Source of the DNA: Echinometra lucunter
Lineage: Eukaryota > Echinodermata > Echinoidea > Camarodonta > Echinometridae
Assembly (NCBI GenBank): GCA_029962745.1
Contig: CM057156.1
Coordinates: 33,176,027-33,240,026 of the forward strand
Direction of reading: 5' to 3'
Length of the DNA stretch: 64,000 nucleotides
The notes under the pieces were generated by a model. That model saw only the letters and a list, made by a program, of their open reading frames with translations. It was not told where the DNA came from and did not search any database. A program made the translations under genes and the position numbers. This document shows positions 35,890 through 47,215 of this stretch, one piece after another (within the stretch, counting starts at the first letter, position 1; each line of letters begins with the position of its first letter).

Positions 35890-36383
35890 TTAAAGGCATT
35901 AGTTAGCATTGTTATGATTTTTAAAAATCTTGTTTTGTTACTTGAAAATGGGATAAACATAAGGGTTATAGTGTAAAAATAACAGTCTGAAAGTTTCAAA
36001 GTATAATATCCACAGGAAGTATTTTTAAATATAAAAAATGTGAACCAATGTTTGAAAAATGTACGAGGGTCGGTTGCACAGAATAGACATAAGGAGTGGG
36101 CATGCGCGTATGACTCACCTAACCGTACTGTGTGTATTGGCGTATCACGCTGCGGGAGGCACATACCGGCATTTTCAAATTCAAGCAAAGTAGTCCTCTT
36201 AGTGATCGCTCGTGAGACGAAGGATAATAAAATTGCCGTTAGTGTCTAACTTACACTTTTTTATTCCAAATTATGGTTGGTTTCAGGGTTTCTGAGTACA
36301 AATACAAGTACTCATACACATGTTTCATCTTAGTTTGAGAATTTTTTAAATCAGCTACTCACAAAGTTAGCCAATGCCTTTAA
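35890..36383. mobile_element. TTAA-flanked MITE, family D
   Basis: TTAA at 35890-35893 and 36380-36383. The ends AGGCATTAGTTAGCATTGTT and AAAGTTAGCCAATGCCT are inverted. The interior around 36062-36240 is GC-richer and open on the plus strand for 69 codons, without a motif I recognise. Confidence 0.78.
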
Positions 36384-36388
36384 TTAGT

Positions 36389-36699
36389 AAGGCCAGTTTT
36401 CATCGGGCATGCAAATGATTTGTGAAGGATGCAAATGTTCAACATTCAACATTCAGCAAAGTTCAACATTCATATTTTAGGCTCATAAAGCTTACCAAAT
36501 GTGCATGGGGGTTCGGAAGTATCGTCAACTGTTTGTTTTTAGTTCTGTAGGAATTTTCGAAAAAAGTTTGAAATTTCTTTTGAATGTTTCCAGCATCCAG
36601 CAAACTTTTGGAGCCTAAAATACAAATGTTGAACTTTGCCATGGTTTCAACATTCACATCCTTCATGAATCATTTGCATGCCTGATGAAATTTGACCTT
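36389..36699. mobile_element. Fold-back element with GGCATGCAAATGATT arms
   Basis: The left AAGGCCAGTTTTCATCGGGC and ATGCAAATGATT pair with the right AATCATTTGCATGCC and TGATGAAATTTGACCTT. Inside, GTTCAACATT is repeated, and ATTTTAGGCTC pairs with GAGCCTAAAAT. Confidence 0.78.
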
Positions 36700-36920
36700 A
36701 ATAATTCAGAGTGGGCTTTAAATCTGTCTTCTAATAGGGACAGAGAATAACCTAATTTCTTCTTGCACTATGCTTCTTCTTACCAGTATCTGTCAAGGTA
36801 CTCATTACTTTAAAAATGTGCTGATCCATATTTTCATGGTGACAAGGTTCTATGACGTAATTTCATGATGTGATTTACTGCACTCTACTGGTGAATTCTT
36901 GTGAATGACCTCACCATTTT

Positions 36921-37671
36921 CATGCCTCCGCCCACCGTAGGTGGTTGCCAGAGGCATTATGTTTTCGGGTCGTCCGTCCGTCTGTCCCGTTTTCGTTCTC
37001 GCAATAACTTAAGAACCGTTTGACAGATCAACTTCAAACTTGGCTCGTGTATGCATATGGGAGGGACAATGATCTGAGTTGATTTTGGAGTCTCAAAGTC
37101 AAAGGTCAAGGTCATAGAGGTAATAATGACATAAAAATGGCTCGTTCTTGCGATAACTTAAGAACCATTTGACAGATTGGCTTCAAACTTGGCTCATGTA
37201 TGCACAGGGAAGGGACAATGATCTGATTAGATTTTGGGGTCACAAGGTCAAAGGTCAAAGGTCATAGAGGTCATTATGTACATAGAAATGGTTCGTTTTC
37301 ACCATAACTCAACAACCATTTGACCGATCAACCTCAAACTTGGCACAGGTGTGCATATGGGAGGGACAATGATCTGATTAGATTTTGGGGTCTCAAGGTC
37401 AAAGGTCAAAGGTCATAGAGGTCATTATGTACATAGAAATGGTTCGTTCTTGTCATAACTCAGTAACCATTTGACGTTCAACAAACTTGGCTCATGTATG
37501 CATATGGAAAGGGCAATGCTCTCATTAGATTTGGGGGTCACAAGGTCAAAGGTCAAGGTCAAAGATGTCATCGTATAAATGAAAATAAATCAATATGAAG
37601 TGCCATTTATTTCTGATTTGGTAATGGCGGAGGCATAAAGTTCGACCACGCGTGGTCGAAGATTCAACTAG
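36921..37671. mobile_element. 150-bp-unit element, copy 2
   Basis: Same structure as copy 1: ATGCCTCCGCC start, four 150-bp units, GGCGGAGGCAT, then the palindrome TTCGACCACGCGTGGTCGAA. It starts about 18 bp after the outer fold-back element. Confidence 0.85.
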
Positions 37672-38317
37672 GTTTTTTTTTTCATCCACATCCTTTTGTG
37701 AATCATTCAATGCCCATGAAAACCCTACTTTACCAGTCAGCAATGTGAGAAAAAAATGTTGAAGAGAAAGACACAGAAACCTAGAGAATATCAAGAAAAG
37801 AATCGTTATGTGCTAATTGTTCCAAAACACTGTCATGTAATAGTTTGGATAAACTTTAGGTTATAACCCCCCTATCCTCTTTTAACATCCTAGAAGTAGT
37901 GTAGTCATGTATACATATACTTTTGATTCTTGATCAGATTATGATTAATGATGCAGATATGCTGTAAAAATGGCTTTTTTGAACTGTGGAGATCTTTTTG
38001 GATTTCCTTTATTAAACATGAGATTCCTTTTTGATCATTTTGATGTATACATGTACTCCAAAATTTTTCCAAAACTACTTTTGAAACTTGAGTACATGAA
38101 CTATTTTAGAGCTTTTCAGAACAAAATTGATCATCTTCCTGTATTGTATTTTGTTTATAATAAGGGGACAAATAAAAAAAAAATTGAGAAATGTTTATCA
38201 CTTTTAGACCTTATATAACAAAACTGTGAACTTCTATGTTAATAGGGAGGGGGTAAGATTAACAACAATTTCTGACACAATTTCATGTTATAAAACTCTT
38301 TATTTCTTGATTAACAG

Positions 38318-38468
38318 GGAGGGGGCCAGATTAAAATCAGTTTTGGAGCCGGTGCCCAGCCCCCTGATGAGGATGCAGAGGTATTCCTTGTGTTTGAAGG
38401 TCTCAACAGACGTCATGTGACTTCGGCCAAGCGTAGCGCTTTCAAGTCATACATTGGCATCATACCAG
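38318..38468 (+). CDS. AKAP13: Exon 4 of the AKAP13/ARHGEF28-type gene
   Basis: Bounded by AACAG and GTATGT; 151 bp, phase 0 to 1, residues 204-254. The peptide GGGQIKISFGAGAQPPDEDA, then EVFLVFEGLNRRHVTSAKR, ends at the IIPG that continues into HDTFE of exon 5. The pattern of a VF-LVF strand followed by RH-TSxKR matches the start of vertebrate AKAP13 and ARHGEF28 (there V-FYLVF, RHCTS). In those proteins this segment precedes ankyrin repeats and probably forms a beta-rich domain. A decayed copy of the acceptor edge lies 72 bp upstream. Confidence 0.9.
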
Positions 38469-38523
38469 GTATGTATCATTAAAATATTTCTGATCATTAC
38501 TTGGATTGAAATGAATTGAAGAG

Positions 38524-38939
38524 TTAACCCATTCGTGACAGGAATTATTTAAAGCCTAATTTGATCAGCTTTTAATCTTCAAATTGGCAACCCCAACATT
38601 TTTATTTTATTGCTACATTTTTCCTTTAAAAACGTCATGTATCTGAAATGAATATAACTTGACAAAAATTGTGATGAGAAGTCAAAAAGTTGCCAATTTG
38701 CAGGGGAAAACAGTGATTTAAACTTTCTATCACATTGCCAATTTAAGGATTTTAATACTTATTTTCCTTTTAAAAAATTTCAGCATCAAACAACGAATAT
38801 TGAGGCAACCAAAATGGGCACAGTTTGTGTAGAATTTTTTGCTCTTTCTGCTCATGTATTTGGTATGATTTTTAGGGCTTTGCATCAAAAGATATTAGGC
38901 CAAACCACAAAATGTGGACCTCTGTCACAAATGGGTTAA
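38524..38939 (+). mobile_element. piggyBac-like MITE, family C copy 1
   Basis: TTAA at 38524-38527 and 38936-38939. The ends are CCCATTCGTGACAG and CTGTCACAAATGGG; the body is 408 bp. TTAA followed by CCC and mirrored GGG is the hallmark of piggyBac termini. No transposase. It starts 56 bp after exon 4. A second copy lies inverted at 42717-43133. Confidence 0.85.
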
Positions 38940-39269
38940 ACATGAAGGAGTAAGTTCTGTTGCACCAATTTGTGCAGCATGTGCTCCTATGACTGTTGCC
39001 CTCCTGCCAGTGTCACTAACGGAATTCTTAATTCTTATCCTGGACCAAAGGCAATAGCTTACATCATCCCTAGGAGCAGGAGTTGCTCTAGAGATTATGT
39101 CCACAGTCAGCTCTTTGTCTTCGCCTATGGACGGACTCTGATCAGGCCCAGGTTCAAACCTGAGTAACTTCTTTAGGATGATGACATTGAAGGTCGCTCT
39201 CAGACGTAAATAATCATATCTGATTGATGATTTTTGACTACGGGTTTGATACGTGTCTGTACAAACCCA

Positions 39270-39271
<2 letters not shown>

Positions 39272-39307
<36 letters not shown>
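39272..39307. repeat. (AC)n microsatellite
   Basis: About 18 AC units; it yields the Cys/Val minus-strand frame, which is not a gene. Confidence 0.95.
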
Positions 39308-39312
<5 letters not shown>

Positions 39313-39370
39313 TCACCTAACCCTTAACCTAAACCTTACTTCAAAACCAAGTGTAACCTTAACCCTGTCC
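39308..39370. repeat. Degenerate telomere-like repeat (CCTAAC/CCTTAA)
   Basis: CCTAACCCTTAACCTAAACC and similar words continue directly from the AC tract. Confidence 0.5.
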
Positions 39371-40493
39371 CCATGTCTTCAACAAAATATAGCCCAGAGC
39401 AAGGGTCGCTGAGGTAAATGTCTGAGCACGTACTGAGCAAATCATTGTATATGAAAAGGATTTGGGAGTTACATTACATTAATGTAAAGTCTCTTTCTTT
39501 GAGAATTGAGCGTAGGCGTGCTTCACACAGTAAGGATCATTGTTCTTTTTATATTTTTATAATTTGAACTGTCAGAATGCCATATTTTAGGTAACGGTTG
39601 ATTGATACTGCCTTCTACATGTATGTTCCATTACACATTTCTAACAACATGAAGATTGCTATTTGTTCAGTGGCTTTGTTATATTGCGTGTCATGGTATG
39701 AGTACCACCTTGCAAATAAGAAAATGATATTACTCCGTGCTTGGATTAGGTATGAGTTAGATGATATGGTTCATGTGTTCTTAAGGATTGCAAGCATTCC
39801 TCTTTCTGGTAAAGTTAGGTGAGTTTTAGGCATCATTTTACAAGCAGTGCCTTTAAAAAGTTTAGACTTGCATTTTAAAAAAATTCTTTAACACTTCTTT
39901 AAATCAGTATTACGAATGACTTTGTTTTAAGGAAGTGATGTGTTAATTTGTTAACTAAAAACAAAATAAATCAATAGAAAATTAAACTTTCAGCTCACTT
40001 GAATCTTCCTTTAAAAGTTTTAAAGTCAAGAAATGAATGCTGGCTCTATGCTTTTATGTTGAACCACTTGTAACCTTAGTAATACTTTGAAGTCACCCCT
40101 TGTAAATGACCAATATAACCCATCTCAAATCAGAGATGAATTATAACCAGGCATCTGTGATGTATATCAGAACATGTACTTACACGATTAGGCAGTTGGT
40201 CCAGAAGTAATTGCTAAATTAGTGCAATTTTGTTTCAGCCACCTTTCTAATTGGATTTCTAAACGACGGAGTAAAAAGTCTGTTTTCACCTTCATGTTTA
40301 GCAGGCGTTGGAAGCTTATTACCAACTTGCGACTGGAGTGAGCGTGGGTCTATAATTGTGTGGCTTGAGGACATTGGTTGTTTGTGATCCTTTGAGAGAT
40401 GAAAATATGGAACAAGATATTGTATTTATATCTGTCTCCTGGGTGAAGTGTTGTGGAATGTAATTGTGACTGAAATTAAATCGCTGCAGTTAT

Positions 40494-40690
40494 TTGGAGG
40501 AAGAGGAAGAGAGGAAAGGAAGAGAGAGCAATAGATATCAGAGGGAGATTGATGTTACAGTGAGATACAGGGCAAGATTTATACAAGGTGATAGGGAGAA
40601 AGGTGGAGACACAGAGAGGCATAGACAAAATCTGAAAGGAAGAAAGAGAAAGAGAGAGGGGCAGACATACAGAAAGAGTGAGATACAAAA
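40494..40690. repeat. Purine-rich tract
   Basis: AGAGA- and GGAAGA-rich DNA with interruptions; frames on both strands are artefacts of it. Confidence 0.8.
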
Positions 40691-41461
40691 ATATGTAATT
40701 TAAAGAAGTGTTGATCAGTATATTAAACAGATAGGGAATGATTTTCAAGGGGATCTCTGGATGTTATTAAGCTCTCAATGTTCTTTACATTTGATTCCAT
40801 CTAGATTCTTTTGATACATTGATGACATGACCCCATCTGCTTGAAACCTGCTGGTCTGCCTACACCATCAATCCAGCAAACTGTCTAGTTGTGACTTATA
40901 TTAAGGTTTCCATTATGAAACCAGGAGAGAGATAAGAGACCTTTTTTAGGGGATCCCATCTCTAAAATAACTTCTTTAAATAGAAAAAGGGTTTGCAACT
41001 CAGTCTTGTTACGTTGGTGCACAGAGTCTCCTTATATACAACTTGCTACTTATTTCATTCATGTATAGAATGTGAACAGCATCTGCTGATGGGAAGTGCA
41101 TGCAGCCTTGCCGGTCTACCTGTTCTATCCTCTGGGTACTACCATGTTAACCTTGTAGGATGATTTGCACCATCTTGCTAACACCTTGTCATAAGATGAT
41201 TGCAGGTGGGGTAGCCTGGGTCCAGTATCTAGGCCGTAGAGGTCGTATTGATCTCTCCAGAGTCACAGAAGGGCATTAAGTCTGTGTTAAGTGATATGAG
41301 TTAAAGTCTTTCTGGCTCTCAGCAGGCGAATTGATCAGACCAGCAGGGCCAGCGTCGTCACTTCGGATGCTTAGTATAGCCCCCTCGCGGCGTGCACCTT
41401 TTCAGATGATCAATGCAAATGCGTCGCAATCTAATTTCAACAAGCAAGCAGTGCAGCATGC

Positions 41462-41765
41462 CTGGTGGTGGATAAGAGAGAAAGGGAGAGAGAGGGGGTA
41501 GGGATAGGAGTCGAGAGAAAGACAAAGAGATGGAAAATCAAACAGAGAGAGAGAAGGGCCGAGAGGGTATGTGATTGAGAGGGAATGAGAGATAAATGAG
41601 AGATGGTAAGAGTCAGAAAGAGAGAAGAGAGAGGGAGATGGAGACAGAGAGAGATATAGAGAGTGTGCGTGAGAGAGAGAGAGAGAAAGAGAGAGAGATT
41701 GACAAAGAAATGGAGAGAGTCGGATAGGAAAGAGAGAGAGTGAGAGAGATTAGGTGGAAGGAGGA
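41462..41765. repeat. Long GA-rich tract
   Basis: About 300 bp of GAGA with interruptions; the 146-codon Ser/Leu-rich minus-strand frame is its shadow. Confidence 0.9.
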
Positions 41766-42456
41766 AGGAGGTAGATTGAAATTGATCACAACTTTCAAGA
41801 GTCTTGGCGTTATGAGTGGTACCTAAAGGACGTGCGGAAGAAGATATATGCACGGATGCCGCCACAATTTGAAGCATTTCGGAACATTGGAATTGCTAAT
41901 TGTACTGATGAAGTCTCACTTCTCGTTGGATGGTATACTTCTTAAACGGGAGCGCTGTCATCATTAAGTGAATTGTTTGCATGGATATCAGGTGGAATAG
42001 TACCCAACATTAATCACTCCGATCACCCTGGGGTATGTATTTCTGTGATGCCTGGAGGATATCAAATGTTCAGCTAATGCTTCTACTTTTTTTGTTTTCT
42101 GTAGAGTCAACTGTTGTCAGTTTAATGCTTACAATAAGTTGATTATCTTGTGTATTTGTTAAAAATTTGTGTGCAAAGGATTTTATGAATATGTATTTGT
42201 GCACTTCTTAATTTTAATTTTGCATATATATACTTCCAGATAGTTTTTGATCTTCTATGATATTATTGACATTTCTGTATATATTTTGATTTAAAAAAAA
42301 AAAATTAAATGGGGGGGAGGTATTTGAATTTTCATCCAGAGCTTAGCAGCTGTGCCAACTCAAGCAGATTATCTTCATAAAAAGGTGACCTTTTGGCTGG
42401 AAGCATGCTGCTTTAAAGATGAAAAGCTGTTCTTTTTCAAGATATCCACCAGAAAT

Positions 42457-43238
42457 GTAAAGGGATGTTCAGATATGAGGCAACACATCCCTGCAACAAA
42501 TTCCCGCAACTTTTTAGTTTACAAGTCAATGGGGTATGAGGCGACAAATAATGTGGCCGAGGCAGGACACTTTTTTTTTTGCTCCCTGGCTGCAAAAATA
42601 TATGCACCAATCAAATTCCTAAAAAAGTTAGTGCAAAATGTGTTGTCAAGAGTATGTCTGCACAACTTTTGACAAAAGTCTCTTTTATTTGAGAGTTGAC
42701 GCGTTACTGGCTTTCATTAACCCATTCGTGACAGAGGTCCACATTTTGTGGTTTATCCTAATATCTTTTGATGCAAAGCCCTAGAAATCATACCAAATAC
42801 ATGAGCAGAAAGAGCAAAAAATTCTACACAAACTGTGCCCATTTTGGTTGCGTTAATATTCGTTGTTCGATGCTGGAAATTTTTTTAAAGGAAAATAAGC
42901 ATTAAAATCCTCAAATTGACAATGTGATAGAAAGTTTAAAATCACTGTTTTCCCCTGCAAATTAGCAACTTTTTGACTTCTCATCATGATTTCTGTCAAT
43001 TTTTATTCATTTCAGATACATGACGTTTTATAAGAAAAGTGTAACAATAAAATAAAAATGTTGGTGTTGCCAATTTGAAGAATAAAAGCTGATCAAATTA
43101 GGCTTGAAATAATTCCTGTCACGAATGGGTTAACATAAGTGGCGCCACAATGTTGAATGTTGCGCCATATCTGAACACTAAAAATGTTGCTGGGATTTGT
43201 TGCCGTGACATGTCGCTTCATATCTGAACACCCCTTAA
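42457..43238. mobile_element. TTAA-type fold-back element, family F, host of a nested MITE
   Basis: The left end AGGGATGTTCAGATATGAGG (42461) and right end TATCTGAACACCCCT with TTAA at 43235-43238 are inverted; AACAAATTCCCGCAAC pairs with TTGCTGGGATTTGTT. The left target site reads GTAA, one base off TTAA. The piggyBac-like MITE at 42717-43133 lies inside and is therefore younger. Confidence 0.78.
42717..43133 (-). mobile_element. piggyBac-like MITE, family C copy 2
   Basis: TTAA at 42717-42720 and 43130-43133. The ends are CCCATTCGTGACAG and CTGTCACGAATGGG; the body is 409 bp. It is nearly collinear with the reverse complement of copy 1. Confidence 0.88.
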
Positions 43239-43780
43239 CACTCTTGGCAATTTTTGCTAGTAGTACATGAAACGGATTGATAGATTCAGTAGTAACCCTG
43301 CCTGTCCTGGTAATCAATCCAACCAGGTAAGGAAGTCGACATTTAATTTTTTTCCTTTTTCTGCCATTTCTGGGTTAATTGCCTCTTTGAGTATGAATAC
43401 TTTACATCAACATCAGTCATTAACTCCGAGGCAATTTCTGCTCTTGTTAATACTTAATGCTTCAGTTGGGTTCAGTAAACCTTTGGGTTTGGCAGACATT
43501 GTCAAAATGTTTTATCACCCATTTGAATATGGGTTTAACTCATCTGTATTTTTATGAAATGGCAGCTAAATTTAGATGAGCATCTTTATCATTACAGTTT
43601 TAAAGTGTACCAACCAGTTGGAAAAAATCATTTGTATACAGCTAGTACATGTATGTGTGAAATATCCCCCCCTCGTAATAAAAACCCCTAAAACAAAAAA
43701 ACAAAAAAAAATGAAACAAAAACCCACATTACCTGGCATTCTGGAGGTAAATGGTCAAGTTTGAAGAAAGTAAATGATAA

Positions 43781-44040
43781 CTATGGAGGTGTCTTGGCAA
43801 AGTTGGTAAGAGTGCATGCACTCAATCAAAGGGTCGTGGGTTCGATTCCCACTAATGCCTGGCTCCTTATGTCCTTCAGCAAGACATTTAATCCACCTTT
43901 GCTGCATTCTACCCAGGTGTATAAAATGGGTACCTAGCATTGCTTGGGGGTAATGATACTGATAATGCATCATAAGTGCATTGAGCACCCTTTGAGGTGG
44001 ATATGTTGAACAGTATAGATATCTTTATTATTATTTTTTT
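43781..44040 (+). mobile_element. tRNA-derived SINE
   Basis: The head carries an A-box-like TGGCAAAGTTGGTAAGAG and a perfect B-box, GGTTCGATTCC (43840-43850). The body has AGCAAGACATTTAATCCACC, CTACCCAGGTGTATAAAATG and GGGTACCTAGC. It ends in (ATT)n. The head does not fold as an intact tRNA, so it is not a tRNA gene. Confidence 0.75.
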
Positions 44041-44144
44041 TAAATTATTATCATCATTGCTTATTATTATTATCATTATTATTATTTTCTAAAAATTATT
44101 ACCATCATTGTTTATTATTATTGTTATTATTATTATTATTATTA

Positions 44145-44207
<63 letters not shown>

Positions 44208-44215
44208 TTAATAAT
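44041..44215. repeat. (ATT)n then (AGT)n microsatellite
   Basis: ATT units at 44060-44143 change to about 18 AGT units up to 44206. It continues the tail of the SINE. Confidence 0.9.
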
Positions 44216-45879
44216 AATATCATTAACATACGACCCCACAATTAGGGCATTTATGGAATCAAATGGCTGAATCGTTTGTATTAGTGTGCTAAGTCATGTG
44301 TGTCATATCCATTGACAAGTCTACCTCACTAGTCACTTCTACATTAATTGAGAGTGCATTTGAACTTGCATTTAAAGCCAGAGCGAACTGGCGCCCTTGT
44401 ATGAGATTTCGAAATAGCGCCATCTCAGTCCTGAACTACTGATTTTGTCCCGTTTTTTTCTCCCAGCATGCACCATTCTGATCAACGCGAGCTTTATTTT
44501 CGAGACACATCTGTAAAAATGTATATGTATTCAGACTAAGGCAGTTCACTAGAAGCCAAGAAGGGCGTAATGTTTCTAAGACAGTCTCTGGTTGTGAGTT
44601 GCCACAAGTTAGCACTGTTGTAAATACATCATTTCAGAGCTATATAAGCGCCAGCTCACTGTGGCTTTAAAGCCCATACTTTTGAATATATTATAGTGAC
44701 ATTGTTCCCCTACCATACAGATCACAATGTCTTTAGGGAATTCTTACACTTGTAATGTTTGCAGTAAAATATCATGCCGTTTATTTCCATCAGAATATAT
44801 GTGTTTGCAAATTTGAATGTTGCATATATCATTAAAAATGCATGTTTGAATCTAGACTGTATATTAATACAGAACAGGTAAGGTAAACTAAAGTGGAGAT
44901 TTGACCCTACAGCATGTGTGCCATCTATTCTGCAATTCAAAATATGTTTGTGAATAGTACACAGTTGTACAATTTGATCACTCAGAGTTTTACAAGATTT
45001 TCATTCCTTGAGTGTCTGTGAATAACGTGTAATGACATTTCTGACTCCAGTTGCATTTGCCGTTGACATTGCCTTTTCACGTTTGAAATGTTTGTGTTTC
45101 ACTCATTGTGGTTCGGTAGTTCTGTTCATACCTCTTGTAGCATATCTTCTCATTGCCGGGATAACATTTGGGAAATTCTTTGTGATGAAGCAGACTTTTA
45201 TAGTCGTTAATGTATATTGAAAAACAATTCTGGGGGGAACACCCTTATCAGAATATAATGTATGTTTTATTATTCGTTACTGATTAGCTGACAGAAGAAT
45301 GGTCTTTTGAGCTTTAATTGCTGACATTTGTTTCCAGGAACCTATCTTTAAATAAGCTGTATTTGCTCTTACATAGATAAGAAAATCAACAAAATTCCTC
45401 TATTTCCACAATCTGGATAGTATGTACCAATAGTGTTGTAAAACATAGGGTCAGTATGATCGTCATAAGGTCCATTCAGAGTGATATCTATGACTCATTC
45501 TTACTTATTGGTCACTCCTTAACAGGTTTGGTATCAAATAGATTCCTCTTTTGTTATGTTGGTTGATCCCCCAGTTTGGCACCCCATTTTAAGTTTGTTG
45601 GTGTTGACTTTCAAGTGGTTTGATTCTTCTTACAAGCTGAGAGGACAAACATTCTTTTGGTGTTGACTCATTTATTTAGAGAGGAAAGTTGAACTTTTCT
45701 AAAGAGAACTAAGTGTAGCAAGCTTAATTGCAGTTTGTGAAAGAGCTTTCAGAAGATCATCAGATCTTTATCGGAATATCGCCAATCTGTACATGTCGAT
45801 AGATTTTTGTATATTTGTAATCCATTTTCATGTTTGGAATTATCTTTGTACGGTAAGTGTTCTTGCTTCTTCATTCATT

Positions 45880-45990
45880 TCATTTATTGTCATGTTGATA
45901 TATACATAAAAACAAAGAATTGTCTCCAGACTCTTTTACAAACATACATAACAAAGATATGACAGATAATATGGTGTATAACATAACATA
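45880..45990 (-). mobile_element. Probable LINE 3' tail fragment
   Basis: The minus strand ends in CAACATGACAATAAATGAAA then TGAATGAA, like the tail of CR1/L2-type elements. Confidence 0.4.
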
Positions 45991-46077
45991 ATATTGCAGA
46001 ATGAATATGCAAGAATATATCATATTGCAAAATGAATATCTTCTTCAGTATGACAGGTTTTTAGTGATAAATTATTA

Positions 46078-46385
46078 TAATGGTGGCTTCTTATATAGTG
46101 GTCAGGTTTGTCGTGTCGTGATGCTCTTGGTACTTGAACATTATTACCCCTGTCATGGCTTAGCATTCAGTATGTAAGGGAGCGTTTCATGAAGAGTCTT
46201 GTCGGTGATTTTCACTGACTAATTTGCTCTCAGCCAACCAGATGCAAGGATTTTCAGTAGCTTATAACAGTTGTCAGTGAAAATCACCGACAAAACTCTT
46301 CATGAAACGCTCCCCAGGTCCCCATACACCTGGGTGGAGAGTAGCAAATCTGGATGAATGTCTTGTCAAAACCCTTTAGTGCAGT
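46078..46385 (-). mobile_element. SINE fragment interrupted by family J MITE
   Basis: On the minus strand, 46385-46316 reads GACAAGACATTCATCCAG, CTACTCTCCACCCAGGTG, and 46177-46078 continues with the SINE 3' part (CATGACAGGGGTAATAATG). Confidence 0.6.
46178..46315 (+). mobile_element. Short fold-back MITE, family J copy 3
   Basis: The ends GGGAGCGTTTCATGAAGAGT and ACTCTTCATGAAACGCTCCC pair, and so do TCGGTGATTTTCACTGAC and GTCAGTGAAAATCACCGA. The core is AATTTGCTCTCAGCCAACCA then GATGCAAGGATTTTCAGTAG, as in copies 1 and 2, but the arms differ from theirs. Confidence 0.85.
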
Positions 46386-47039
46386 ATGTTTGTGATGATT
46401 TTAAAACCTCAGGACATATATCAGGTTTTTTTTACTTCTTAATCCACCATAGGCAGTTGTTTTGAAATGGTCTCTTCCTCTTTCATATTGCGTGATTGGA
46501 ATTGAAGTTTAAAGTTGTGCATGATTTATTAGTTTTGTTTCGAAATAATGGGATAGATACATGGATTATATATTAGTCATCTTCAGAAATTGGTTAATCA
46601 TTGTGTTTTATATCTTTTGCCTTTCTCCTTTTCCATTCCTGTAGTAGTAAGTATCTTTAATGATTTTTCTCGTTACAGCAAAACATAATGCCAAAGGGCA
46701 TACATAACTGTACCATTTCTCACTAGTGTCCAATGAGTTTTTTGGAAGGAGACCAACCAGCGCTGTGTAAATAGATGGTTTCTGAAGTACGCCTAATGCT
46801 GTACTCAGCGGGGCCAATTCACAGGCACTAATCTTGCTTAAGAGCAGCAACAGAATGCCGAAATTTGGAATGCAAATGGGTGTAATAGCCTACTACTGTG
46901 TCCATTTCACTTGCAAATGTCAAGTTGACTTTTGTTTATGTGTATGCATGTTTATGTGCATCTGCCAGGGTGATGGGGAATAAGGAGAAAAGAAGTACTG
47001 GTAGTAAAGATAGAAGAAAGATTACCAAAGCATGCTGCA

Positions 47040-47215
47040 GAGAGTGAGTGAGAGAGAGTGAGAGAGAGAGATAGAGTGATAGAAGAATGAGAAGAAATGA
47101 GTGAGGGAGAGAGAGACAGAGCAAGAGAAAGACAATGAGAGAGGAGTAGAAAGTTCGTGTAGAAAATAGGAATAGAGAGAAGAGTGAGAGAAGAGAAAGA
47201 GGGGGGGGGGGGTGT
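47040..47215. repeat. GA-rich tract ending in a G-run
   Basis: GAGAGTGAGAGA units, then G at 47201-47212. The overlapping minus-strand frames are shadows. Confidence 0.9.

Larger units (their letters stand above)
35693..36903. mobile_element. Outer fold-back element carrying two others
   Basis: The left arm 35693-35886 and right arm 36711-36903 are inverted copies of each other; shared words include AAATTAGGTTATTCTCT and its complement, and AAATCACATCATGAAA. The loop is occupied by two unrelated inverted-repeat elements (35890-36383 and 36389-36699), so this is the oldest of the three. Confidence 0.8.
34045..38317 (+). other. Intron 3, 4.3 kb
   Basis: GTAAGT donor, AACAG acceptor. The part 34045-35690 shows only a G-run (34399-34430) and the word TTAATTACTTAAGTCACAC twice (34361 and 34513). 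The rest is the nest of mobile elements listed below, then 560 bp of plain AT-rich DNA up to exon 4. Confidence 0.65.

Noticed and set aside
38925..39308. 127-codon minus-strand frame beginning with Cys/Val repeats
   Set aside because: The start lies in the AC microsatellite; the remainder shows no known domain.
41437..41877. 146-codon Ser/Leu-rich minus-strand frame
   Set aside because: A shadow of a 300-bp GA tract.
43781..43861. Possible tRNA gene (perfect B-box)
   Set aside because: The head does not give complementary acceptor and anticodon stems and is followed by a SINE body; similar heads occur at 55634 and 50655.
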